DNA from: Burkholderia sp.
Lineage (GTDB): Bacteria > Pseudomonadota > Gammaproteobacteria > Burkholderiales > Burkholderiaceae
Assembly: GCF_018375725.1 (NCBI RefSeq)
Contig: NZ_JAHACR010000196.1
Location: 1 to 8,103 of the forward strand
Length of the DNA: 8,103 bases
Reading direction: 5' to 3'
Shown here: in pieces, positions 1 to 5,772 of the stretch
Numbering within the stretch: the stretch's first letter is position 1
Layout: every line of letters starts with the position of its first letter
The notes under the pieces: generated by a model
Databases searched by the model: none
Told to the model about the DNA's origin: nothing
What the model saw: only the letters and a program-made list of their open reading frames with translations
Position numbers and translations under genes: made by a program

Positions 1-661
1 ACGCCCACACGGCCTCGACGCGTGCGAAGAGCCACGGGCGCCGCCACCACGGCATATTGCGCCAGTACCACGCGTACCAGTTCACGAAGAACAGGATATG
101 CCGGCCTTCCTCCTGGATCACCGGCTCGAAGGTCTCGACGAGTTCGGCAGGGAAATAGCCGGAACGCTGCGCGGAACGGAACAGGCCGAACGCGAAGAAG
201 CTGTCGATGCACTCGCTGAAGCCCGTCACCATCCATGCCCATTCGGCGTCCCTGGGCGCCGGGTAGGCCGGTTCCGGCGCGAGCTCGATGCCGTATGCCT
301 CGACCAGCTTCGACAGCACGACCTTGTGGCGCGCCTCCTCGCCGCCGTCCATGTCGAGCGCCTGGCGCAGCAACGGATCCGTCACGGTCGACGCAAACGT
401 TGCCACGCGGACCGACGCGCGGCCCTCCGTCTGCACGGCGATGTCCCAGATCGGCAGTGACGTGAGCCGTTCGAGCGCTTCCGGCCCGAGCGGCGGCCAG
501 TCGATCACGGCTGGCTTGTACGGGTTGTGCGTGTCCAGCAACATCCGGCAGAACATCTGCTTGTGCGCGTCGGAACCGATTCTGATCGGGCCTTTCCGTT
601 CGAAGTCCCAGTTGCGCATTGCGTGATCTGCTGCCTGCTCTCGTTGCAGCGTGTCATTCAT
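1..661 (-). CDS. Ferritin-like di-iron domain protein (3' end outside window)
   Basis: The reading frame is open from 661 to the left edge, so the C-terminus is missing. Numbering from the internal ATG at 619, four helix motifs of a ferritin-like di-iron site are visible in the right order: E65 (in QTEGRA), E95-x-x-H98 (in EEARHK), E136 (in FSECID) and E171-x-x-H174 (in EEGRHI). This E, ExxH, E, ExxH pattern is the iron-ligand set of the ferritin/ribonucleotide reductase-like superfamily. A Trp-rich stretch follows (about 181-196), so a membrane-associated or hydrophobic C-terminal part is possible. The start is uncertain. ATG at 661 adds 14 residues beginning MNDTLQRE; ATG at 619 begins MRNWDFERK. 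Neither has a clear Shine-Dalgarno site. Substrate and role (oxidase, oxygenase or stress protein) cannot be read from the sequence. Fold assignment is confident; function is unknown. Confidence 0.8.
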   Translation of the reverse strand, partial: MNDTLQREQAADHAMRNWDFERKGPIRIGSDAHKQMFCRMLLDTHNPYKPAVIDWPPLGPEALERLTSLPIWDIAVQTEGRASVRVATFASTVTDPLLRQALDMDGGEEARHKVVLSKLVEAYGIELAPEPAYPAPRDAEWAWMVTGFSECIDSFFAFGLFRSAQRSGYFPAELVETFEPVIQEEGRHILFFVNWYAWYWRNMPWWRRPWLFARVEAVWA

Positions 662-761
662 GGCTATTGTTGTGTGATGACGATTACGGAGTGAAAGATT
701 CTCCCATAGCTCCTGTCATCGCGTATTTTGCCGTGGCGCGCCGGCGACGGCGTGACGTGCG

Positions 762-977
762 TCAAGCGTGCGTATCGATCCAGAGACGCCCCCAGCGCGA
801 TGCGTACGCGAGTGCGTGCTCCTCCTCGAAGAAGAAATCGATCGCGTCGAACGAGACGGCGCGCGAGGGGCCGGCGCTCGCCTTCATGATCGTCAGGCTG
901 GCGGCGAACAGGCCATTCGGCTGTTGTGCGGCGGCGGGCGCGACTTCATAGCCCTTGTAGCGGATGGTTCGAGTCAT
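762..977 (-). CDS. Small conserved-type protein of unknown function, 71 aa
   Basis: This is a short soluble protein with no signal peptide or membrane segment. The N-terminal part (RYKGYEVAPAA, residues 6-16) looks like a beta strand followed by a polar turn. The C-terminal part has an acidic/aromatic block (FDAIDFFFEEEHALAYASRW, about 43-62) ending WIDTH near the C-terminus. This layout, with Tyr-rich start and an E-x-A-x-x-Y-A-x-R-W tail, resembles small stand-alone proteins I know from Burkholderia and related betaproteobacteria, none with an established function. The start is the ATG at 977; no clear Shine-Dalgarno lies upstream, so translation strength is uncertain. It lies between the flavoprotein and the ferritin-like gene on the same strand, with gaps of 213 and 100 bases, so co-transcription is possible but not shown. 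The opposite-strand frame across it looks like a shadow with low-complexity Arg/Ala content. Confidence 0.65.
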   Translation of the reverse strand: MTRTIRYKGYEVAPAAAQQPNGLFAASLTIMKASAGPSRAVSFDAIDFFFEEEHALAYASRWGRLWIDTHA

Positions 978-1138
978 GGCGTACGCGAAAGAGAGACGGG
1001 CATTCAGCGTAAGGAAACGGCCGGCGCGCGTGAACCAATCTTTCGGCCAATGGAAATCACGCGACGCGCTGAATCGATATCGGCAGGATGGCGGCGGGCG
1101 GGCAGCGGGCGGGCCGCTCGCTCAGGCCGGATGACGTG

Positions 1139-1177
1139 CGCCGCCCGTGCGCGGCGCACTGGCCGGCACGGGCGGCG
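1139..1177 (-). terminator. GC-rich hairpin just after the flavoprotein gene; possible non-canonical terminator
   Basis: A perfect 12-bp inverted repeat (1139-1150 with 1166-1177, arms CGCCGCCCGTGC and GCACGGGCGGCG) encloses a 15-nt loop. On the minus strand it begins 13 nt after the stop codon of the FMN reductase gene. No T-run follows it in either direction, so it is not a classic Rho-independent terminator. It may instead protect the 3' end or assist termination. The rest of the 978-1190 gap shows nothing I can name. Confidence 0.35.
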
Positions 1178-1190
1178 GCATGCGGAGGGC

Positions 1191-1841
1191 TTACTGGTTG
1201 GCGATCTTCAGCACCGGCGCGAGCGCCTCGACCGATGCGGCGTGCGTGGCCGCGCGATGCGACGCGAACGCGAGCGCGAATTCGGCGGCTTGCGCGCCGA
1301 CGGTCTCGAGCTGGGCCGCGACCTTCGCATCCGAGCAGCTGTCGGCGCTCTCGAAGCGCGTTTCCAGCGTATTGACCGCTGCCCCGAAAGGCGTCGGCCA
1401 GCCGCGCAGCGCGTGGACGATCGATCGCAGCGACGTCAGCACGGTGCCGGCCGCCTGCCAGCCATACGCGGTGACGATGCAGCCGACCGCGCGGCCGTCG
1501 AGGTACGGCCGCTCGTCGGCGCGCAACTCCTCGAGCGTATCGAGTGCGTTCTTGACGAGGCCGGAGACGCCGCCGTGATAGCCGGGCGTCGCGATGATGA
1601 TCGCGTCGGCCTGGCGCACGGTGTCGATCAGTTCGCGCTGCGTGTCGGTGAGCGTCTTCTGTTCGGGCGCATAGTGCGGCAGCGTATGCAGGAACGGGCC
1701 GTCGAACAGGCGGGTGCGTGCGCCGGCGGCCTGCGCGCCGCGCAGCGCGAAGGACAGCGCACGCTCGGTCGACGATGCTGCGCGGGTGGTGCCGCCGATG
1801 CCGACGACGAATGGCCGGCGATGTTGGTCGAATGCAGTCAA
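1191..1841 (-). CDS. NAD(P)H-dependent FMN reductase-type flavoprotein, TTG start
   Basis: This 216-residue protein matches the flavodoxin-like NADPH-dependent FMN reductase family, which passes hydride from NAD(P)H to bound or free FMN in the cytoplasm. The first strand and phosphate-binding loop are VVGIGGTTRAASSTE (12-26), where the TTR-x-x-SST pattern cradles the FMN phosphate. The second flavin loop is TPGYHGGVSGLVKNALD (85-101), with the P-x-Y-x-x-x-x-x-G-x-x-K-N-A-L-D signature of this family. Length is typical. The start is chosen as TTG (1841-1839) because AAGGAG (plus-strand 1848-1853) sits exactly 6 nt upstream and there is no nearby in-frame ATG before the first beta strand. It could serve an oxygenase, metal or quinone reduction, or redox stress; no partner is visible nearby. 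The next gene on the strand is the small 762-977 protein, 213 nt away. Confidence 0.85.
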   Translation of the reverse strand: MTAFDQHRRPFVVGIGGTTRAASSTERALSFALRGAQAAGARTRLFDGPFLHTLPHYAPEQKTLTDTQRELIDTVRQADAIIIATPGYHGGVSGLVKNALDTLEELRADERPYLDGRAVGCIVTAYGWQAAGTVLTSLRSIVHALRGWPTPFGAAVNTLETRFESADSCSDAKVAAQLETVGAQAAEFALAFASHRAATHAASVEALAPVLKIANQ

Positions 1842-1892
1842 AGGGCGCTCCTTGGGGATGCGTGGCCCGTCTAAGCAGGGGCTTAAAACCGC

Positions 1893-1921
1893 ATGGTAGC
1901 GACCCCGGTGCCGGTCTGGAA
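1893..1921 (-). promoter_or_regulatory. Candidate promoter of the FMN reductase gene
   Basis: On the minus strand TACCAT (-10, 4 of 6 consensus bases, 1893-1898) lies 17 bp after a poor -35, TTCCAG (1916-1921). The predicted start near 1886 falls on a small dyad, TAAGC-aggg-GCTTA (1872-1885), which would suit a repressor site. The -35 match is weak, so this is tentative. Confidence 0.25.
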
Positions 1922-2003
1922 GCGACTTTTCGTTCTATCGATATGCCGAACGCGTGCGTGAGCGGCGCGTGACGCCGTGCAGATCGATAGCAGAAATGCT
2001 TGG

Positions 2004-2032
2004 TTGGGCCGACTCGGCGCCGCCGATAAGAT
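2004..2032 (+). promoter_or_regulatory. Candidate promoter of the putative small RNA
   Basis: TTGGGC (2004-2009) and TAAGAT (2027-2032) are separated by exactly 17 bp. They match the sigma70 -35 and -10 consensus at 3 and 4 of 6 positions. Transcription would start near 2039-2040, about 70 nt before the end of the terminator at 2109. The assignment is inferred from spacing and from the orphan terminator downstream. Confidence 0.4.
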
Positions 2033-2039
2033 GGATTCC

Positions 2040-2109
2040 GTCTCCTCCATGATGTCTTTGATGACATGGGTTGGCCCCGCCGCGCGGATGCCGGCGGGGC
2101 CTTTTTTTT
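2040..2109 (+). ncRNA. Putative small RNA, about 70 nt, with anti-Shine-Dalgarno 5' end
   Basis: A strong intrinsic terminator (2073-2109) stands in a gap with no plausible plus-strand gene before it, and a promoter-like pair lies about 70 nt upstream. The predicted RNA has three parts. First is a short unstructured 5' end, GUCUCCUCC (2040-2048). Next is an imperfect hairpin (2047-2069; CCAUG pairs with CAUGG, then one mismatch and four more pairs, two of them wobbles, around a UUU loop). Last are the terminator stem and its 8-nt U tail. UCUCCUC is the exact complement of GAGGAGA, found in the ribosome binding sites of both choV (2493-2499) and choX (within 5758-5768), though that is also close to the general consensus. 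This layout is typical of trans-acting bacterial sRNAs. I do not recognise it as a named family. No tool was available to confirm structure or conservation. Confidence 0.45.
2073..2109 (+). terminator. Strong Rho-independent terminator with no upstream gene
   Basis: A perfect 10-bp GC-rich stem (GGCCCCGCCG 2073-2082, CGGCGGGGCC 2092-2101) with a 9-nt loop is followed directly by eight T residues (2102-2109). It acts only in the plus direction, as there is no matching A-run on its left. The closest plus-strand gene upstream is outside the window, and everything annotated between 1 and 1841 is on the minus strand. Confidence 0.85.
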
Positions 2110-2245
2110 GCCTGTGGCCGGACATCGGTCATGGGGTCTGAGCAAAAACTGACGATACGACGACAGCCGCCGTGCCCGGCAGGTTGTCCAATCGGACGTC
2201 GATTTGTCGGTACGCGACACGCGGTCGATCGCGTCGTCGCCCCGC

Positions 2246-2260
2246 GCGCATGCCATGCGC
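2246..2260. promoter_or_regulatory. 15-bp near-perfect dyad, possible operator
   Basis: GCGCATG-C-CATGCGC is a perfect 7-bp inverted repeat around one central base. It lies in the gene-free stretch 2110-2507 upstream of choV. Its centre (2253) is 73 bp from the centre of a second odd dyad at 2318-2334, close to seven helical turns. The binding protein is unknown. Confidence 0.3.
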
Positions 2261-2317
2261 CGCGTCGCTGCCGTGCACCATCTTTTCCCGCCTGCCTTGC
2301 CTGTGCTGGCCTGCCGC

Positions 2318-2334
2318 CTGACGCAGTGCGTCAG
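2318..2334. promoter_or_regulatory. 17-bp near-perfect dyad, possible operator upstream of choV
   Basis: CTGACGCA-G-TGCGTCAG is a perfect 8-bp inverted repeat around a single base, centred at 2326, about 180 bp before the choV start. Such a tight dyad fits a homodimeric regulator better than a transcript hairpin, since only one base would be left for the loop. Apart from these dyads, a small caccg/cggtg repeat (2381-2394), a TTGCGCAA palindrome (2401-2408) and the possible promoter at 2431-2459, I see nothing in 2110-2507. The open frames there are unconvincing. Confidence 0.4.
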
Positions 2335-2430
2335 ATCGTCCGCGACGCGCTGCGCGCGCCGTCCGCCACGCCCGTCCGTGCACCGAAGCCGGTGTCGTAT
2401 TTGCGCAAGCGTCTGTCGTAATTCGTCGGC

Positions 2431-2459
2431 TGGCCCGTGTTTTTTCTAGCAACTATGTA
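2431..2459 (+). promoter_or_regulatory. Weak candidate promoter for the choVW operon
   Basis: TATGTA (2454-2459) could be a -10 element, with TGGCCC (2431-2436, 3 of 6 bases) 17 bp upstream as a poor -35. A weak -35 is what would be expected of a promoter that needs an activator, such as the AraC-type regulator encoded in the locus. The predicted leader would be about 42 nt. Support is limited to these short matches. Confidence 0.25.
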
Positions 2460-2507
2460 GGCACGCAGGATGACGCGTGAGCCCCGCTACACGAGGAGAA
2501 GGTTTCG

Positions 2508-3677
2508 ATGGATGCCCCCAAGGTCGTAGTCGATGGTCTGTGCAAGGTGTTTGGAAGCAATCCGCAGCAGGCGCTCGACATGCTCGCAGCCGGAGCGACG
2601 AAGGACGAAGTGCTGAAACGCACAGGACAGGTCGTCGGTGTGCACGACGTCTCGTTCGATGTGCAGGAAGGCGAAATTTTCGTGCTGATGGGCCTGTCCG
2701 GCTCCGGCAAATCCACACTGATCCGCCTCGTGAACCGGCTGGTCGACCCGAGCGCCGGCAAGGTGACGATCGACGGCCTCGACGTCGCGTCGGCACGCCG
2801 CTCGGCGCTGACCGCCCTGCGCCGCAAGGACATGAGCATGGTGTTCCAGTCGTTCGCGCTGATGCCCCAGCGCAACGTGCTGTCGAACACGGCATTCGGC
2901 CTCGAGGTCGCGGGCGTCGGCAAGAAGGAGCGTGAGCGGCGCGCGATGGAGGTGCTCGAGCAGGTCGGTCTCGCGACGTTCTCGCACAAGCTGCCGTCGG
3001 AGTTGTCGGGCGGCATGCAGCAGCGTGTCGGCCTCGCGCGCGCGCTTGCCGTGAACCCGTCGTTGATGATCATGGACGAAGCGTTCTCCGCGCTCGATCC
3101 GCTCAAGCGCAAGGAAATGCAAAACGTGCTGCTGCAGCTGCAGAAGGAGCAGCGCCGCACGATCATGTTCGTGTCGCACGATCTCGAAGAGGCGCTGCGC
3201 ATCGGCAACCGGATCGCGATCATGGAAGGCGGCCGGCTCGTGCAGGTCGGCACGCCGCAGGACATCATCGCGAACCCCGCCGACGACTACGTTCGCGCGT
3301 TCTTCGACGGCATCGACACGAGCCGTTACCTGACCGCGGGCGACCTGATGCAGACGGGCGCCGTGCCGCTGGTGTCGAAGCTCGATCCCGCGAACGTCGC
3401 GGCGACGCTCAACGGCAGCGCCGAATATGCGTTCGTGCTCGACGCGGAGCGCAAGATCCGCGGCTTCGTCACGCGCGAGGCGATCGGCAGCGCCGCGCCG
3501 AACGTGCGGCCGGTCGAAAGCATCCGGCGCGACGCGTCGCTCGATCACGTCGTCGCGCGCGTCGTGGCCAGCCCGAATGCGCTGCCTGTCGTCGACGACG
3601 ACGGCTGCTATTGCGGCTCGGTCGACCGCGCCGTCATCCTGAAAGCCATTACGCGTTCGCGAGGCTCCCATGTCTGA
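2508..3677 (+). CDS. choV: Choline/quaternary-amine ABC transporter ATP-binding protein
   Basis: This is the cytoplasmic ATPase that powers uptake of choline, betaine or a related amine with ChoW and ChoX. The 389 residues contain a full ABC core: Walker A GLSGSGKST (62-70), Q-loop Gln114, signature LSGGM (166-170), Walker B LMIMDE (186-191), D-loop SALD, and switch His224 in FVSHD. A ProV-type N-terminal extension (about 1-45) precedes it. The tail (about 275-385) looks like a tandem CBS pair, which in OpuA-type transporters senses ionic strength. The ATG at 2508 follows a strong GAGGAGAAGG site (2493-2502). The last 8 bases overlap the choW start, so translation is probably coupled. Length is near that of pseudomonad CbcV as I recall it, and longer than rhizobial ChoV. 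ProV is the alternative name; the ChoX partner makes the Cho/Cbc assignment better. All key residues are intact. Confidence 0.88.
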   Translation: MDAPKVVVDGLCKVFGSNPQQALDMLAAGATKDEVLKRTGQVVGVHDVSFDVQEGEIFVLMGLSGSGKSTLIRLVNRLVDPSAGKVTIDGLDVASARRSALTALRRKDMSMVFQSFALMPQRNVLSNTAFGLEVAGVGKKERERRAMEVLEQVGLATFSHKLPSELSGGMQQRVGLARALAVNPSLMIMDEAFSALDPLKRKEMQNVLLQLQKEQRRTIMFVSHDLEEALRIGNRIAIMEGGRLVQVGTPQDIIANPADDYVRAFFDGIDTSRYLTAGDLMQTGAVPLVSKLDPANVAATLNGSAEYAFVLDAERKIRGFVTREAIGSAAPNVRPVESIRRDASLDHVVARVVASPNALPVVDDDGCYCGSVDRAVILKAITRSRGSHV

Positions 3678-4566
3678 AATCATTCCGCTCGGCAGCTGGG
3701 TCGACCAGTCCGTCCATTACCTGCTCGATCACGACGCGGCGACGTTCGACGCGATCGGCCGCGCGATCGAGGGCCTCGCCGCACTGGTCGAGCACAGCCT
3801 GCAAGCCGTGCCGATGTGGCTGATGATGGCGCTCTTCGTCGGCGTCGGACTCTGGCGCGTGGGCTGGCGGTTCGGGTTGTTTACGGCCGGCTCGCTGCTG
3901 CTGATCTTTGCGACCGGCTTCTGGGATCAGACCGTCATCACGCTCGGCCTGACGCTGTCGTCGACGATCATCAGCCTCGTGCTCGGCATTCCGCTCGGCA
4001 TCTGGGCGGCGAAGAGCAAGTGGGTCGCAGCGACCGTGCGCCCGATCCTCGACCTGATGCAGACGATGCCGGCATTCGTCTACCTGATTCCGGCCGCGAT
4101 GCTGTTCGGTCTGGGCCGCGTGCCCGGCATCCTGTCGACGGTGATCTTCGCGATGCCGCCGGCCGTGCGTCTGACGAGCCTCGGCATCCGCCACGTGAAC
4201 CGCGAGATCGTCGAGGCGGGCCAGGCATTCGGCTGCACGCCTTGGCAGCTGCTGTACAAGGTGCAGTTCCCGAATGCGCTGCCGTCGATCATGCAGGGCG
4301 TGAACCAGACGATCATGATGGCGCTGTCGATGGTGATCATCGCGTCGATGGTCGGTGCGGGCGGCCTCGGCAACGACGTGCTCGCCAGCATCCAGCGTCT
4401 CGACATCGGCCTCGGCTTCGAAAGCGGCCTGTCGGTCGTGCTGCTCGCGATCATCCTCGACCGCATCACCGAAAGCTTCGGCCGCGCGCCGGGCACCGCG
4501 AAGGCGCCGCTTTTCGCGGGTCTCAAGCAACTGTTTCGCGTGAAGGCTGCGACCGCGCAGGCCTGA
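3670..4566 (+). CDS. choW: Choline/quaternary-amine ABC transporter permease
   Basis: This 298-residue inner-membrane protein forms the translocation channel and belongs to the ProW/OpuAB (BPD_transp_1) permease family. About six hydrophobic segments are visible, near residues 48-64, 68-84, 89-113, 133-160, 208-232 and 250-268. The cytoplasmic coupling loop that docks on the ATPase is clear as EAGQAFGCTPWQ (182-193), ending in NALP (202-205), and corresponds to the family EAA motif. The PAFVYLIPAAMLFGLG stretch (134-149) is characteristic of ProW-type permeases. The N-terminus (1-45) is a soluble amphipathic tail, short compared with enterobacterial ProW. The ATG at 3670 overlaps the end of choV by 8 bases, with GAGG at 3661-3664 as a modest ribosome site, consistent with coupled translation. 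It is followed after 107 bases by the regulator gene on the same strand. Confidence 0.88.
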   Translation: MSEIIPLGSWVDQSVHYLLDHDAATFDAIGRAIEGLAALVEHSLQAVPMWLMMALFVGVGLWRVGWRFGLFTAGSLLLIFATGFWDQTVITLGLTLSSTIISLVLGIPLGIWAAKSKWVAATVRPILDLMQTMPAFVYLIPAAMLFGLGRVPGILSTVIFAMPPAVRLTSLGIRHVNREIVEAGQAFGCTPWQLLYKVQFPNALPSIMQGVNQTIMMALSMVIIASMVGAGGLGNDVLASIQRLDIGLGFESGLSVVLLAIILDRITESFGRAPGTAKAPLFAGLKQLFRVKAATAQA

Positions 4567-4572
4567 ACAACC

Positions 4573-4596
4573 GGAGGCCGGCCCGCGCCGGCCGCC
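4573..4596 (+). other. Hairpin between choW and the regulator gene
   Basis: GGCCGGC (4576-4582) pairs with GCCGGCC (4587-4593) across a CCGC loop. Two further GC pairs (4573-4574 with 4595-4596) follow one mismatch. Only three T residues come after it, so it is at best a leaky terminator. It could lower regulator expression relative to the transporter or protect the choVW 3' end. Confidence 0.4.
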
Positions 4597-4673
4597 TTTC
4601 CCGTCCTGATGTCGGCTTCCGCGGCTTCGGCCACGGAGCTGGCTTCGTGCAACCTGCTCGCTAGGAGAGCGAT

Positions 4674-5669
4674 GTGACGTCCGTCGCCGTTGCGCCCGCT
4701 GCCCGCGTTTCCCCGGTTTCGTCCCTCGCGCACTTCGGCTTCCTGACGCTGCCGAATTTTTCGATGATCGCGTTCTCGAGCGCGGTCGAAGTCCTGCGCA
4801 TGGCGAACTATGTCGCGCGCGCGGATCACTACAGCTGGTCGATCTATTCGCTCGACGGCGCGCCGGTGCGGGCAAGCAACGGCATCGCGGTGCGGCCGAC
4901 CCGGCCGCTCGATCCCGAGCGTCCGCCGGACGTGATGATCGTCTGCGGCGGGATCCGCATCCGCGACGTGGTCGACGACGACGCACGGGCGACGCTCGCG
5001 TGGCTCGCCGATCGCGGCCTGCCGCTCGGCGGCATCTGCACCGGCGCCTATGCGCTCATGTCGAGCGGGCTGCTCGACGGCTACCGTTGTACCGTGCACT
5101 GGGAAAACCTGTCTGCACTGCATGCGGAGTTTCCGCAGGTGAATTTCGCGGACGAGCTGTTTGTCGTCGACCGCGACCGCCTGACCTGCACGGGCGGCAC
5201 CGCGCCGCTCGACCTGATGCTGAACCTCGTCGGCACGCGTTTCGGGCAGCAGCTCGCGGCACAGGTGTCGGAGCAGTTCATCCTCGAACGGATTCGCAGC
5301 GCGACCGATCCGCAGCCGATCCCGGTCGATGCGCGCGTCGGGTTCTCGCGCGCGGAACTGATCGAGGTCGTGCGGCTGATGGAGGCGAATATCGAGGAGC
5401 CGCTGTCGCTCGAGGAGCTCGCGCGGCTCGTGCGCCTGTCGCAGCGGCATCTGCAGCGGATGTTCAAGGTCTATCTGAACGTTTCGCCGACGCATTACTA
5501 CCTGACACTGCGCCTCAAGCGCGCACGCGACCTGCTGCGTACGACCGATGCATCGATTGCGCGCGTGACGACGATCTGCGGGTTCCATTCGCCGTGTCAC
5601 TTCAGCAAGGCGTACCGCGCGCAGTTCGGCCACGCGCCGAGTGTCGAACGCCGGTTGCCGGGACGCTGA
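4674..5669 (+). CDS. GlxA-type AraC-family regulator with DJ-1/PfpI-like sensor domain
   Basis: This is a 331-residue transcription factor. The N-terminal half (about 20-190) is a class I glutamine amidotransferase-like (DJ-1/PfpI) fold, with the nucleophile-elbow-like GGICTGAY (Cys122) and VCGG (90-93). In this regulator class it binds a small ligand rather than catalysing. The C-terminal part (about 225-331) is an AraC DNA-binding domain with two helix-turn-helix units: LEELARLVRLSQRHLQRMFK (about 246-265) and IARVTTICGFHSPCHFSKAY (about 302-321). GTG at 4674 is the start, as AGGAG (4663-4667) is 6 nt away. The nearer ATG (4672) is out of frame and followed at once by TGA. Placement inside a choline transporter locus suggests a GbdR- or CdhR-like activator responding to betaine, carnitine or a breakdown product, and controlling choVW/choX. 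The ligand is inferred from context only; ArgR- or SouR-like roles remain possible. Confidence 0.85.
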   Translation: MTSVAVAPAARVSPVSSLAHFGFLTLPNFSMIAFSSAVEVLRMANYVARADHYSWSIYSLDGAPVRASNGIAVRPTRPLDPERPPDVMIVCGGIRIRDVVDDDARATLAWLADRGLPLGGICTGAYALMSSGLLDGYRCTVHWENLSALHAEFPQVNFADELFVVDRDRLTCTGGTAPLDLMLNLVGTRFGQQLAAQVSEQFILERIRSATDPQPIPVDARVGFSRAELIEVVRLMEANIEEPLSLEELARLVRLSQRHLQRMFKVYLNVSPTHYYLTLRLKRARDLLRTTDASIARVTTICGFHSPCHFSKAYRAQFGHAPSVERRLPGR

Positions 5670-5688
5670 CCGGCGCGATTCATCCATG

Positions 5689-5715
5689 CCCGCGCCGCCG
5701 GGATCGCGGCGCGGG
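5689..5715 (+). other. Perfect 10-bp hairpin upstream of choX
   Basis: CCCGCGCCGC (5689-5698) and GCGGCGCGGG (5706-5715) are exact reverse complements around a 7-nt loop. The hairpin lies between the regulator stop and the choX ribosome site, and no T-run follows. It may mark an RNA processing or stabilising point that lets the binding-protein mRNA accumulate above the rest of the operon. Its inner 8-nt arms recur after choX at 6730-6753. Confidence 0.5.
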
Positions 5716-5772
5716 GGCGATATCGACGATCCCGATTTTCATGCGAACGACATCAATGAGAGGAGAAGACAG

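Noticed and set aside
730..751. GC-rich inverted repeat GCCGT/ACGGC after the small gene as its terminator
   Set aside because: On the minus strand it is followed by AAAA rather than T residues, and the inner pairing is irregular.
2049..2141. A 30-codon open frame starting ATGATG inside the putative small RNA
   Set aside because: The sequence before it (CTCCTCC) is the opposite of a ribosome site, and the frame runs through the terminator stem and T-run. A leader peptide is not supported.
2430..2447. Sigma54-like promoter (CTGGCCCGTG followed by a T-run) before choV
   Set aside because: The GG of the -24 element is present but the GC of the -12 element is missing at the required spacing.
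2129..2452. Open frames on both strands in the choV upstream region (minus 2129-2452, plus 2071-2421, plus 2204-2449)
   Set aside because: They overlap one another, lack convincing ribosome sites and have low-complexity Arg/Ala/Pro/Cys-rich composition.
2487..3683. A 398-codon open frame on the minus strand opposite choV
   Set aside because: Composition is rich in Arg, His, Asp and Ala with no recognisable motif, and the plus strand encodes a complete ABC ATPase. It is a GC-rich shadow frame.
4080..5687. A 535-codon open frame on the minus strand opposite choW and the regulator
   Set aside because: It spans two well-supported plus-strand genes and the gap between them, with no domain and a shadow-type amino-acid mix.
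5641..5772. Upstream in-frame ATG at 5641 for choX
   Set aside because: It lies inside the regulator gene, adds 44 residues of non-protein-like sequence and would bury the signal peptide that begins at 5773, where a strong ribosome site is also found.
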